From Betaproteobacteria bacterium (GTDB lineage: Bacteria > Pseudomonadota > Gammaproteobacteria > Burkholderiales > Usitatibacteraceae): a DNA stretch of 64,000 nt. Under the pieces are notes generated by a model. It did not search any database. It had not been told where the DNA came from and saw nothing but the letters and a program-made list of their open reading frames with translations. Both the position numbers and the translations under genes were made by a program. Positions 35,763 to 44,936 of the stretch are shown here, one piece after another. The stretch's first letter is position 1. Each line of letters opens with the position of its first letter. The stretch is taken from assembly GCA_016720925.1 (NCBI GenBank), contig JADKJR010000003.1, positions 124,001-188,000 of the forward strand, read 5' to 3'.

Positions 35763-36075
35763 CCAGCCGGCGATGATCATTCACGCGGGTGGCAATGGCG
35801 TGTTCGCCGATGAAGCGGCACTTGATGCCAACAACATTGCGTTGTGTGAACAGTATCAAAAGAGCGGTTTTTTGCATGCCGATTTTGAAGAACGCGCGTA
35901 CCTGCCGCAGGGAGAAGATTTCTGTATCGTCGATCTGACGTGGAACATAGAGCGTCGCAATCAGGCGCCGCAGCAGTTCAATACCGCATACTCGCTGGCA
36001 AAGCGCAATGGAACATGGAAAGTGGCGGCAGTTACCGCCTACGAAGAACGCCGACCGTGGAGCGAACATGGATAG
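35677..36075 (+). CDS. NTF2-like / SnoaL-type small protein
   Basis: 132 residues with a cone-shaped NTF2-like fold signature: FFDTYRDAFNRLDGRAVSAHY at the start, then alternating strands ending NGTWKVAAVTAYE. Likely a small-ligand-binding or stress-associated protein of unknown specificity. It overlaps ubiE by 8 bp, so is part of the ubi operon. Confidence 0.7.
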   Translation: MPTDVLAFFDTYRDAFNRLDGRAVSAHYDQPAMIIHAGGNGVFADEAALDANNIALCEQYQKSGFLHADFEERAYLPQGEDFCIVDLTWNIERRNQAPQQFNTAYSLAKRNGTWKVAAVTAYEERRPWSEHG

Positions 36076-36838
36076 CGCAACAGAAAAGACATCGAAACAA
36101 GCCGCGGACAAAACCACCCACTTCGGCTTCCAGGAAGTACGCGAGGAAGAAAAAGCCTCGCGCGTGCGGGACGTGTTCAAGTCGGTCGCGCCTTCTTATG
36201 ACTTGATGAACGACCTGATGTCCGGCGGCATGCACCGCCTGTGGAAGAAATTCGCGGTGGATCTGGCGAATGTGCGGCCCGGTGAAAAGGTGCTGGACGT
36301 CGCGTCGGGCTCGGGTGATCTGGCGCTGGCGTTTGCCCGGGCCGCCGGCCCGAAAGGCCAGGTCTGGCAAACCGATATCAACGAAGCGATGCTGAGAGTC
36401 GGCCGCGACCGCCTGATCAATGCGGGACTGATGTTGCCGGGCGCGCTGTGCGACGCCGAAAAATTACCGTTCGCGAATGACTCCTTCAATCTGGTGACGG
36501 TCGCGTTCGGTTTGCGCAACATGACGCACAAAGATCAGGCGCTCGCGGAAATGACGCGGGTGCTGAAACCCGGCGGCCGCCTGCTGGTGGTGGAGTTTTC
36601 GCAGGTTCATCCATCGCTGCGTAAAGCCTACGACGTCTATTCGTTCAACTTGCTGCCGTTCCTCGGCAAATACGTCGCCAAAGACGAAGCCAGTTACCAA
36701 TATCTTGCCGAATCGATCCGCATGCACCCCGATCAGGAAACGCTGAAACGCATGATGGAAACCGCCGGCCTGTCGCGGGTCGAGTATTTCAACCTCACGG
36801 CTGGTGTGGTGGCTGTACACAAAGGGGTCAAGCTATGA
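36068..36838 (+). CDS. ubiE: ubiquinone/menaquinone C-methyltransferase UbiE
   Basis: SAM-dependent C-methylation in ubiquinone synthesis. The ATG at 36068 gives 256 residues (MDSATEKTSKQ), close to the family length; the longer frame overlaps the NTF2-like gene. Motifs: FGFQEV, SVAPSYDLMNDLMSGGMHR, SAM loop VLDVASGSGDLAL, FGLRNMTHKDQALAEM and LKPGGRLLVVEFS. Confidence 0.96.
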   Translation: MDSATEKTSKQAADKTTHFGFQEVREEEKASRVRDVFKSVAPSYDLMNDLMSGGMHRLWKKFAVDLANVRPGEKVLDVASGSGDLALAFARAAGPKGQVWQTDINEAMLRVGRDRLINAGLMLPGALCDAEKLPFANDSFNLVTVAFGLRNMTHKDQALAEMTRVLKPGGRLLVVEFSQVHPSLRKAYDVYSFNLLPFLGKYVAKDEASYQYLAESIRMHPDQETLKRMMETAGLSRVEYFNLTAGVVAVHKGVKL

Positions 36839-37188
36839 AGCGCCTGATCGTGTTCAGCGCATTGGGCACATTGCTGCTGTCCGCGTCGCTCGCGGGTGCG
36901 CAATCGGCCGCGAAGCCGGTTATCCTCAAGCCCGGCAAGCCCCATGAAAAGTGCATGGTTCTCGATTCCGCGCAAAAGATCGAGTACCGCTTTGAATCCA
37001 GCGCCAAGGTAAATTTCAACCTGCATTACAACAAAGGTGATGCGATGTACTTCCCGGTAAAGCTCGATCGCACCAAAGGGGAATCCGGTTTGTACGAAGC
37101 CAAATCGCGCGAAAAATATTGCCTGGTGTGGGAAAACCGTACCGATGCCGACGTCGAACTGAATTACTCGTACAAAGTGGGCAAATGA
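36835..37188 (+). CDS. exported hypothetical protein in the ubi operon
   Basis: 117 residues with a Sec signal peptide (MKRLIVFSALGTLLLSASLAGA). The mature part is a single small beta-rich domain with two cysteines (KCMV and KYCLVW), likely a periplasmic disulfide. HYNKGDAMYFPVK is notable. ATGA overlap with the ubiE stop. I do not recognise the family. Confidence 0.65.
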   Translation: MKRLIVFSALGTLLLSASLAGAQSAAKPVILKPGKPHEKCMVLDSAQKIEYRFESSAKVNFNLHYNKGDAMYFPVKLDRTKGESGLYEAKSREKYCLVWENRTDADVELNYSYKVGK

Positions 37189-37309
37189 GCTGGTAAGAAA
37201 GTTGGCTCACAAGTGGTGTAAATTGCCGTTTCGTCCCCATTTGCTGACATTGTTCCGTGTTTCCTTTTGCAACATCCGCACCTTATCCGCACCGAAAGTT
37301 GAGGCTTCC

Positions 37310-38275
37310 ATGAAATCCCTTGCGATCAGCATCCTTATTGCATTCACGTCGACCATTCTGTTTGTGGCTGACGCCGACGCCCGGCCGCTGGGTGGAAAAA
37401 GATCCATTGGCATGAAGCGCGACGCCGCGCAACAGACTCCCGCGACGCCTCCATCGCAGAATGCCGTGGCCCCCGCCAAATCGGCCGCCCCCGCCGCGAC
37501 GCCGGCAACGCCGGCCGCCGCACCTTCCGGCATGAGCAAGTGGCTCGGCCCGCTGGCGGGCCTGGCGGCAGGCGGATTGCTCGCATCCATGTTCATGGGC
37601 GGCGGCGGATTCGGCGGCATCAAGATGTTCGATATCCTCCTGTTCGCCGGGCTCGCCTTCGGTGCCTTCATGATCTGGCGTGCGATGTCGCGCCGCAAGG
37701 CTGCTGAGGGCGGCGCTGGCGCGAACACCATGCAATATGCCGGCACGGGTGCCGCGCCGGCCACCGCGCCTGCATACACACCGCCGAGCGCAGGCTTTCC
37801 CGCATCGTCCGGTTCAGTGGTCACACCGGAAATCGGCAGCCGCCTCGCCGATGGCCATGCCTCGGTCGCGACCATCGAAGCCGCTACCGTCGCACCGCGC
37901 ATCCCCGCAGATTTTGAAATTGAGCCGTTCCTGCGCCAGGGTCGCGTTGCCTTCACGCGCCTGCAAGCCGCCAACGATGCGCGCGACTTGAACGACATCC
38001 GCGATTTCACCACGCCCGAAATGTACGCCGAACTCGCGATGCAGATCCAGGAACGCGGCAATGTCGCGCAGCGCACCGAAATCGTCACGATGGACGCGAA
38101 GCTGCTGGAAGTCGTCACCGAAGGTACAAAGATGATCGCCAGCGTGCGATTCACCGGCACCTTCCGCGATACGCAAGGCCCGGTCGAATCGCTCGATGAA
38201 GTCTGGCATGTCACCAAGCGGCTCGATGATCCGCAATCGACCTGGCTGTTGGCTGGTATCCAGCAAGTCGAGTAG
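37310..38275 (+). CDS. Tim44-like domain membrane protein
   Basis: 321 residues from the ATG at 37310. Signal or anchor segment (about 5-24), an Ala/Pro-rich linker, two closely spaced hydrophobic Gly-rich helices (about 80-125: LAGLAAGGLLASMFMGGG and FDILLFAGLAFGAFMIW) and a C-terminal Tim44/NTF2-like domain (about 200-320; FTTPEMYAELAMQIQERG). The ubiE - Tim44-like - ubiJ order recurs in betaproteobacteria; role unknown. Confidence 0.8.
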   Translation: MKSLAISILIAFTSTILFVADADARPLGGKRSIGMKRDAAQQTPATPPSQNAVAPAKSAAPAATPATPAAAPSGMSKWLGPLAGLAAGGLLASMFMGGGGFGGIKMFDILLFAGLAFGAFMIWRAMSRRKAAEGGAGANTMQYAGTGAAPATAPAYTPPSAGFPASSGSVVTPEIGSRLADGHASVATIEAATVAPRIPADFEIEPFLRQGRVAFTRLQAANDARDLNDIRDFTTPEMYAELAMQIQERGNVAQRTEIVTMDAKLLEVVTEGTKMIASVRFTGTFRDTQGPVESLDEVWHVTKRLDDPQSTWLLAGIQQVE

Positions 38276-38294
38276 TGTGATTTGAGCGTGTGAA

Positions 38295-38900
38295 TTGAAC
38301 GTCGCCACCGCGCTGAATTATCCGCTCGTCAAGTTGTTCAATCGCGTGCTGTCGGATTACCCGATGGCGCGCGAACAACTGGCCGCACACGCCGGCAAAG
38401 TCGTGGCGGCCAGCGTCGGGCCTATCGACAGCCGCGTGCGCGTGACAGCGGACGGCGCGACCGAGATGATCGGCGAGGGCGCCGATATCCAACCCGATGT
38501 CTCCTTCCAAATCCCGCTCTCGTTACTCCCGCGACTCGCGCAAAAGGAAGAAGCCGCCTTCCGCGAAGTCGTGTTCACCGGCGACAGCGAATTCGCCGCG
38601 CTGCTCGCCAGTCTCGCCCGTGAAGTCGAATGGGATATCGAGGAAGACTTGAGCAAATGGATCGGCGACATCGCCGCGCACCGCGTCGTCGATACCGTCA
38701 AGCGCACGCATGAATGGCGGTTGGATGCCACACAGCGATTCACCGAAAACGTGGCCGAGTATCTCACCGAAGAAAAACGCGTGTTCATGACCAGGCATGA
38801 TCTGGAAACGCTGGCGCGTGCCAATGAAACGCTGCGCGATGATGTCGCGCGGCTTGAAGCGCGCGTCGCCAATCTGGTGGCCAAAGCTACCGCGCCGTAA
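38295..38900 (+). CDS. ubiJ: ubiquinone biosynthesis accessory factor UbiJ
   Basis: 201 residues from a TTG start. SCP2-like lipid-binding domain in the first ~110 residues (ALNYPLVKLFNRVL, VSFQIPLSLLPRL), then DIAAHRVVDTVKR and a C-terminal coiled coil (ARANETLRDDVARLEARVANL). UbiJ organises the soluble Ubi complex and normally sits directly before ubiB, but here ubiB is 10.4 kb away. Confidence 0.88.
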   Translation: MNVATALNYPLVKLFNRVLSDYPMAREQLAAHAGKVVAASVGPIDSRVRVTADGATEMIGEGADIQPDVSFQIPLSLLPRLAQKEEAAFREVVFTGDSEFAALLASLAREVEWDIEEDLSKWIGDIAAHRVVDTVKRTHEWRLDATQRFTENVAEYLTEEKRVFMTRHDLETLARANETLRDDVARLEARVANLVAKATAP

Positions 38901-38904
38901 CACG

Positions 38905-38970
38905 AAGATCGCCATTCGGCGCGCCTTTCAGGGCATTTTTGCTTTGAACGCCGCGCCAGTGCTGGACTTC
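38905..38970. repeat. 66-bp dispersed palindrome, degenerate copy
   Basis: The right arm (CGCCGCGCCAGTGCTGGACTT) and centre (GCGCCTTTCAGGGCA) match the family; the left outer arm has decayed. It begins 5 bp after the ubiJ stop and marks the left edge of the accessory block. Confidence 0.55.
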
Positions 38971-39002
38971 CGCATCGGCAATTGCTCGAATCCTCAAATC
39001 AC

Positions 39003-39088
39003 CGTCATTCCCGCATAGGCGGGAATCCAATTTCGTCGCGATACGCTAACTCAGGAAACCTTGGATTCCCGCCGGCGCGGGAATGACG
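39003..39088. repeat. 86-bp palindromic repeat
   Basis: Nested inverted repeats: CGTCATTCCCGC (39003-39014) with GCGGGAATGACG (39077-39088), and GGCGGGAATCCAA (39018-39030) with TTGGATTCCCGCC (39061-39073). This motif resembles a widely dispersed proteobacterial intergenic palindrome. Confidence 0.8.
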
Positions 39089-39192
39089 TTTTTTTAAACG
39101 TTCACTATCGACGCGTGCGTTTGTCGTCACGCAGCGCCCTCTTGAACCCCGATGCTAGACTGACGCACCACCGCGCTCACAAAGGAACATAT

Positions 39193-39460
39193 ATGCACTA
39201 TGTCTGGATGGTCATCATCGGCCTGATCGTCGGCGTCATCGCCAAATTTTTTCACCCCGGCAAGGACAACATGGGCTTTTTGCTGACGCGTGATCGGTAT
39301 TGCCGGCTCATTGCTCGCAACTTTTCTTGGCGGGCTGGTTGGTTTCTATAAGGAAGGCGAAAGCGCAGGATTCATCATGTCGGTGATCGGCGCGGTGGTG
39401 CTGCTGGTCATCTACGGCATGGTGGCGAAGAAGCCTGGTGGCAGTGAAGGCGGATCGTAA
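39193..39460 (+). pseudogene. GlsB/YeaQ/YmgE-family membrane protein, frameshifted
   Basis: AAAGGA and the ATG at 39193 start MHYVWMVIIGLIVGVIAKFF, the first helix of this small three-helix stress protein family. At about 39287 the frame changes. The remaining two helices (VIGIAGSLLATFLGGLVGFY and IMSVIGAVVLLVIYGMVA) continue in another frame to TAA at 39458-39460. As written, the product stops early at 39351. One extra or two missing bases explain it; sequencing error cannot be excluded. Confidence 0.8.
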
Positions 39461-39547
39461 TCGGCTACACACATCGTCCCGCGCCTTGCCAATGCCGCGA
39501 CCCGCGCATGATTGAACTCGCACCCACCATCGTCATCCGATCCGGGT

Positions 39548-40105
39548 ATGTCTTCTCCTTCTGAACCCGACGAACCAACTCCCGGCACGGTGCCGACCTG
39601 GCACCGCCGCGTCCTGCGCACCCTCGTCACCATTCCCCTCGCGCTGTGGATCTTTCTCGAAGAGTGGGTGTGGGATGAAATCCTCGCCTTCATGGCGTGG
39701 CTGGGCAAGCTGCCGCCGATCCACTGGGCCGAGACGCAGATCGCGAAATTGCCGCCCTATGCCGCGTTGATCGCGTTTGTCATTCCCGGCGCCATCCTGC
39801 TGCCGTTCAAACTCGCCGCGTTCTGGCTGATCGCGCACGGTCACGGCGTGTACGGCCTGTGGGTATTCGTGATCGCGAAAGTCATTGGCACCGCGTTCCT
39901 CGCGCGCATTTTTTCACTGACCAAACCGGCGCTGCTCACCATCGGCTGGTTCAACCGCGCGTATCTCGCGATCACCGGCTGGAAAGAACGGCTATACGCC
40001 TACGTGCGCGCGCTGCCTGCGTATCAGCGCATTCGCGAACTGGCGCGGGCGATGAAGGTTGCGATCAAGGCAAAATGGCGGGAGATGTTTGGCGGGGCGG
40101 GGTAG
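39548..40105 (+). CDS. predicted membrane protein of unknown function
   Basis: 185 residues from the ATG at 39548 (a TTG at 39512 is an alternative). Pro-rich cytoplasmic start, then hydrophobic segments at about 22-40, 70-100 and 100-120 and an amphipathic, basic C-terminal helix (IRELARAMKVAIKAKWREM). It resembles small conserved inner-membrane proteins of Burkholderiales, but I cannot assign a family. Intact frame inside an otherwise decayed block. Confidence 0.6.
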   Translation: MSSPSEPDEPTPGTVPTWHRRVLRTLVTIPLALWIFLEEWVWDEILAFMAWLGKLPPIHWAETQIAKLPPYAALIAFVIPGAILLPFKLAAFWLIAHGHGVYGLWVFVIAKVIGTAFLARIFSLTKPALLTIGWFNRAYLAITGWKERLYAYVRALPAYQRIRELARAMKVAIKAKWREMFGGAG

Positions 40106-40240
40106 CAGTCGGCTTACGCATTTGCTGTTGCTCGCACCGAAGCGCCAAAAGCGTGCACCATTTCCCTCTATCTTCTGCCCCCCTTGCATTTGATGCAAAG
40201 ATGTTAAAATGATGCATTAACATCAAACAGCCAAAATTCT

Positions 40241-40459
40241 ATGCGCACCACTCTTAGCATCGATGACGATGTGCTCAATGCGGCCAAACATGAGGCGCTG
40301 CGAAGAAACGCGTCCCTAAGCGAGGTCGCCACCGATCTGATCCGTGCCGGTTTGCGTGCGGGAACCGACGTTTCGGCACGGCCGGCAGCGACCATCGGGC
40401 GCCCGCCATTCTTCCGCCCCGTGATGAAATCATTACTCCCGAGCATGTTCGAAAGCTGA
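40241..40459 (+). pseudogene. VapB-type ribbon-helix-helix antitoxin, C-terminus frameshifted
   Basis: The N-terminus MRTTLSIDDDVLNAAKHEAL is a typical RHH DNA-binding domain (about 1-45). At about 40420 the frame breaks: the open frame ends SLLPSMFES, whereas a neighbouring frame reads DEIITPEHVRKLMEQE, the normal toxin-binding tail. So the antitoxin could still bind DNA but should not neutralise its toxin. Located just before the vapC remnant. Confidence 0.7.
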
Positions 40460-40481
40460 TGGAACAGGAAAGCATGAGCGC

Positions 40482-40915
40482 ATGCGCCATTTACTGACAT
40501 AAATGTCTGGATTGCATTGTTCGACGATGCGCACACGCACTCAGTGCGCGCCAATGCTTTCATCGGCAAGCGTGGCATCAAGATAGCGACCTGTCCGTTG
40601 GTGGAGAACGGGGTCATTCGCGTGCTGAACCTGCCGAACTACGCCATGCGCGGCGCCGTCGGCATTGACCAGGTTCGACAGCAACTAAAGCACGCGACCA
40701 CCGAACTTGACCACGAATTCTGGCCAGACGATGTCTCCATGCTCGATGACAAACGCATCGACTTCAGCAAGATCTTCGGGCACAGCCAGATATCCGATGT
40801 CTATCTACTGGCGCTTGCGGTTGCGCATCGTGGGGCGCTTGTCACGTTCGATCAGCACATCGCCTTGACGGCGGTGAAGGGCGCAACGGATAAACATCTT
40901 GCTGTTCTGCGATGA
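40482..40915 (+). pseudogene. VapC-type PIN-domain toxin, frameshifted near start
   Basis: PIN domain ribonuclease. The expected start is ATG at 40482 (MRHLL), then after one missing base DINVWIALFDDAHTHSVRAN continues in another frame to the stop at 40913-40915. First acidic residue is in DINVW; the last ones are in HSQISDVYLLALA and TFDQHIAL. As written, translation from 40482 stops after six codons; only a TTG at 40517, which omits the first catalytic Asp, is available in the main frame. Probably dead. Confidence 0.7.
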
Positions 40916-41061
40916 TCGTAGGCAAAAGGCAAGACTTGACCCCATTCGCCACATTCGGCTTGCCGCGAGGTTCTTCATTGTGCCTCGGGACGTGGCCCGT
41001 ACCGAGATAAGGCGCGCCCGTTCAACTTATGCTTACGGTATTGCCATGGAAACCCGGCCCT

Positions 41062-41597
41062 TTATACTTGCTTCGCAAGATGGCGCTCAAGTTGTTCCTC
41101 GATCTGGAGCAGACGCATCACCGGAGATTTCAGCTCGGCACCAGCGACTGCCGCCAAGTCTCTTAGCTCTTCGAGGCAATCCTGGAATCGCTTGTTCACC
41201 ACCAAATCTAGCTTTACTCCGTACTTGCCTTCGATCACCTTGGACACTTGCTCCAAGTGGCCCATTTGGTCATACACCGGGTTTGATCGTCGTTTGACAA
41301 TCGGACTCCAAAGCATGAAATGGTGTTCGTAGTCCTTGAATCGTGCTCGCGCGTACTCGATGTCCTTGGAGAACTTCTCGGTTAGCTTCTGAATATTGTT
41401 CGGCCGCTTCTCCTTCGTATACTGCAGCCCCGTTGAAAGGTGAATCGCGACTTCGCAAACGTAGAGCTTGGGGCCGGCTAGACTGATGCCGACCACATCA
41501 ATCTCTCCCTGCACCTCAACTGTGTACAGGTGCTGTTGTACAAACTCACTTGAGTTTGTGCTGAAGATGCAGAAACGAGTTCTTCGCCGATGTTCAT
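41062..41597 (-). pseudogene. conserved hypothetical gene, N-terminus decayed
   Basis: An intact 150-codon frame (41062-41514) encodes a basic soluble protein with EVQGEIDVVGISLAG and YVCEVAIHLSTGLQY. The segment E-IDVVG...EVAIHL looks like a restriction-endonuclease-like (PD-(D/E)XK) core, which is an inference. The likely original start is ATG at 41597 (MNIGEELVSA). Joining it to the main frame needs two frame corrections, near 41570 and 41545. No start codon with a ribosome site precedes the open frame. Confidence 0.5.
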
Positions 41598-42089
41598 ATT
41601 TGAGAATTCAAAGGGTCCGCGTGAATTGTCTTTCGCAATGCTCGACTATTTCAAAACTATTCATCTTGACCCTTTTAGCTCTCCCTTGCGGCACTTCGCC
41701 TGCGAGCGGGAGTAAGACGGCTGCTCGAATAGTCGGCAGATCACGTCTCAGCGGAACCCACTAAGGTTCGAGGGCGCACTGGGTGGCCGCACATAAAAAA
41801 AGCGGGGCGAGTCCTATTTCAATAATTTTCAACTGTTCGTCACTGTTTACGCATCAGCAGTAAGAACACCAGCGACACTGTGGCCACATAGTCTCAATAT
41901 TTCTCCGATGGCTGCAACATTTGTCTGGATTGTTGACTATTTCCAGCAATTGAATGAACCACCTGAGTTGGTTTCATTGGCGCCATTTGCGGACTTGTAC
42001 GCAAACAAGAAAATGAAGGCTACGTTGGATCATCTCGAAAGTTGTTGATTTCCGCGTAAATCGCTACCAATTCTGAAGGGTTTTTCACC
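41598..42089. other. gene-poor stretch left of the IS element
   Basis: About 490 bp with noticeably lower GC than the rest of the window. The only frame with any protein character is 41908-42048 (46 residues, MAATFVWIVDYFQQLNEPPE), which lacks a ribosome site and is probably a remnant of a lost gene. No RNA gene or strong hairpin is visible. Confidence 0.4.
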
Positions 42090-42148
42090 AAAACGAGGCC
42101 ACATGAATCAACTACCCTGCTTATTTTTTAGGCGGGGAGAACTGAGGA

Positions 42149-43592
42149 GTGATTACAGTGGCCATGTTAGCCAAAGTCAGGCGGATGTTTTATCGGGAGC
42201 GCCTGCCCAAGCGAGAGATCGCGAGAAGAACAGGTCTTGCCGCAGCACCATTGATCGGTGGGGATCAGCGTCCTGATGTACTGGAGCCGAAGTACCCGGG
42301 CCGTCGCGTGGAGACCAAGCTCGATGCCTATGCCGAAACGTTGTCTGGCTGGCTGAAGAGCACTCAACATCGCGGCAAGCGCGACCGGCGGACGGCGCAC
42401 TCAATGTACCAGGAGCTCACGGCGATGGGTTATCGCGGCGGCTATGGCCGTGTCGCCGCCTACGTTCGTCGGTTTCGACAGGAGCTGTCATCGCAGGCAG
42501 TGGCCGCGCCTTTGTGCCGCTCAAGTTTCAGTGGGCGAAGCCTTCCAGTTCGACTGGAGCACCGAGTACGCCTTTGTGGGCGGCCTGCGTCGACGGCTGG
42601 ATCTGGCCCACACCAAGCTCTGTGCGAGCCGTGCTTCTGGCTCACCGCCTATCCCACCCAGACCCCAAGATGCTGTTCGACGCCCATGCCCGCGCCTTCG
42701 CCGCCCTGGCGGCATCCCCACGCGTGGCATCTACGACAACATGAAGACGGCGTTGGATAGGCCGGTCGCGGGCAAGGCGGACCATCAACGCACGCTTCGA
42801 GGCCATGGCCTCCATTACCTGTTCGAACCCGGTTCTGCAATGTCGCTCGGGCTGGGAGAAAGGGATCGTGGAGAAGAACCTGATCGCGAGCAACATCTGG
42901 CGCGAGGCGATGGAAACCCGCTGGACGGATCTTGAGTCGCCCAACGAATGGCTCGGCAACAATGCCGGATGGTGTGGACGGAGACGAAGCATCCGAGTGG
43001 CCGGAAACAGTCAGGCCGGAACTGCTGCAGGACGAGTTGCCCAAGCTAATGCCCCCCCAAAGCCTTTCGATGGTTACGTCGAGCATCCCCACGCGTATCG
43101 TCGACTGGGTTGATTCATCTGGAGCAACCGCTGGCGTGCCAACCGAACATGCGCACCGCATCGTCAGTGTGCGGGTCCACCATCGCCACCATCGACATCG
43201 TCGTCGATGACGTGAAGGTGGCCAGCCACGTCCGCTCGTTTGACGTGACCAGACATTCTATGACTGGCGCCATTATCGATCCGGTCGTCCAGAAGCCGGG
43301 GCGCTCCGTAACGGCGCGCCCTTCAATGCCATGCCGGAAACCGCTGCGCCTGCTGCAACACCGTTGATCCATCGGCCGGGCGGGTGACCGGGTGATGACA
43401 GGTGCTCGCCCCGTTCCCGTGCATGGCCTGATTCCATCCTTGCCGCCACCGAGGCAGCTGGCTGTCGGCAAGCCCAGTGCCGAGCATGTGCTGTACCTCC
43501 TGGCGCAATTGAAGGGACCAGGCGGCCCAGGCCCCAATGGTGGAAACGGCCTGACGCTCACCGAAGAACCCAAGGCTGACGTCGATCGCTAG
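42149..43592 (+). pseudogene. istA: IS21-family transposase IstA, multiply frameshifted
   Basis: The GTG at 42149 begins VITVAMLAKVRRMFYRERL, the classical IstA helix-turn-helix start (KREIARRTGL). The integrase core continues in shifting frames: VGEAFQFDWSTEYAFVGGL (about 42525), PRRGIYDNMKTA-like (about 42715), CRSGWEKGIVEKN (about 42840), and the tail LTLTEEPKADVDR before the stop near 43592. At least five frame changes are needed to rebuild it. Confidence 0.85.
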
Positions 43593-43673
43593 ACCATGCG
43601 CCTGACCCCGGCGATTCAATCGGTATTGCTCGCAAGCCGGTATTGGCGTCGCTGATGATGAATGGAGGCGCGC

Positions 43674-44267
43674 ATGTCCGCTGAGATCATCGCCGAACTG
43701 AAGCAACTGAAGCTCAATGGCATGGCCTCCTGCTATCCAGAACTGGTGGCGAAGTCCGCCACCGATTCAAACCAGTTCATGAAACAACGCCGAGAGGCGA
43801 GCGGATGGTGCCTTGGGTGGTCACCAGATGGGCGTGGGTTCCGGCACGGCTTACTTCAGTCGAAGTGCAACGCACCAGCTACGTTTGGAAGAAGTGTGCC
43901 CGCCATCCAAGGGTGGGTTCTTTCACGTGAACGGTAGCGCAGCTGGAAAAACAGTGCTGTTGCCCCGCCCTGCACGTTGATCTGGTGATCCTGGACGAAG
44001 TGGGCTACCTGCCGTTTAGCCAAGCGGGTGGCGCACTATTGTTCCACCTGTTGTCGAAACTCTATGAACGCACCAGCGTGATGATTCGACCAATCTGAGT
44101 TTCGGCGAGTGGAGCAGCGTGTTCGTCGATGCCAAGATGACGACGGCACTGCTCGACCGACTCACTCCCACTGCTATCGTCGAAACCGGCAACGAGTCCT
44201 GGCGGTTCAGCCTAGCTCGATGCGGCAGGATCAAAAACGCAAGGCCAACACCAAAGCGAAAGGCTAA
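43674..44267 (+). pseudogene. istB: IS21-family helper ATPase IstB, frameshifted
   Basis: GGAGG precedes ATG 43674 (MSAEIIAELKQLKLNGMAS). The frame breaks near 43790. The Walker A loop is not recognisable, while the Walker B region (VILDEVGYLPFSQAGG, about 43985) and the end (TTALLDRLTPTAIVETGNES) remain in other frames. Not functional. Confidence 0.85.
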
Positions 44268-44505
44268 GCCAATTCGGCCAACGACTTATCCACAGCGTAG
44301 TCCCCTATGCCAAAATAGGGTGGCCTCGTTTTAAATGAAAACCGTGGCAGCGTCCGACGTTGAAATCAACACGAAAGTGCTTTTCCGACACTTTGACAAG
44401 CTCTCTTTGACGCATGCTAACCAACGGGTGTCAGTATGCAAGGCGCAGCCCGGTTATTTTGGCCCCGCTGCTTCTGACGCGAAGCAGAAGAAAAAAACTA
44501 CTGTT

Positions 44506-44847
44506 TCACGAGCTTGGTTGACTTTTGGGATTTGGATAACGACTATGCATAAATGTCACAACTTCATTGATAAGAGATTTAGCATTGGCGTCAAGTAGTC
44601 TCACTCGCTCAATCAATGGCCAGCCGGCGTTAACCCAGCCGAGCTGGTCCATCCATCCATTGGGAATTCCCAATTTAGTTTCAATAATCCGTGCTTCGTC
44701 ACCTCTCATGTAGCGCTTATTAAGTAGAGCACTAATATGCTGCTGGGTGAGATGAGATGTTTTTAGCTGGCGGCCAACTTCGGTTTCGGTACCGTAATTG
44801 CTAACTATGAAGCTTAGATTTTTCCGGCGGATTTGTGAAATTGTCAT
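44506..44847 (-). CDS. phage-repressor-like DNA-binding protein
   Basis: 113 residues from the ATG at 44847, preceded by GAGGG. The first ~65 residues look like a lambda-type helix-turn-helix: IRRKNLSFIVSNYG, EVGRQLKT, QQHISALLNKR, followed by the conserved RIIETKLGIPNGWMDQ. This end is typical of short Cro/CI-like regulators in prophages and islands. No peptidase domain is present. It sits next to the IS element without a recognisable operator or target gene. Confidence 0.6.
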   Translation of the reverse strand: MTISQIRRKNLSFIVSNYGTETEVGRQLKTSHLTQQHISALLNKRYMRGDEARIIETKLGIPNGWMDQLGWVNAGWPLIERVRLLDANAKSLINEVVTFMHSRYPNPKSQPSS

Positions 44848-44936
44848 GGACACCCTCAATTAGATTGATCTGTAAACACAGCGCGTCAGATGTAGAAACG
44901 ATTCATTTTCTTCAATTTACCCAATGCAGCATATCG

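Larger units (their letters stand above)
42090..44332 (+). mobile_element. degenerate IS21-family insertion sequence
   Basis: About 2.24 kb bounded by exact 13-bp inverted ends: AAAACGAGGCCAC at 42090-42102 and GTGGCCTCGTTTT at 44320-44332. Between them lie istA and istB in the order and strand expected of IS21, both broken by many frameshifts. No target duplication is obvious at the two edges. The element cannot move by its own proteins. Confidence 0.85.

Noticed and set aside
36196..36531. Long antisense frames across ubiE, chpA, nrdJ and other GC-rich genes
   Set aside because: These arise from codon bias on the opposite strand; none has a ribosome site or a recognisable protein.
44335..44598. 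87-codon plus-strand frame right of the IS element
   Set aside because: It starts at the IS edge without a ribosome site, has no motif, and overlaps the repressor-like gene on the other strand.
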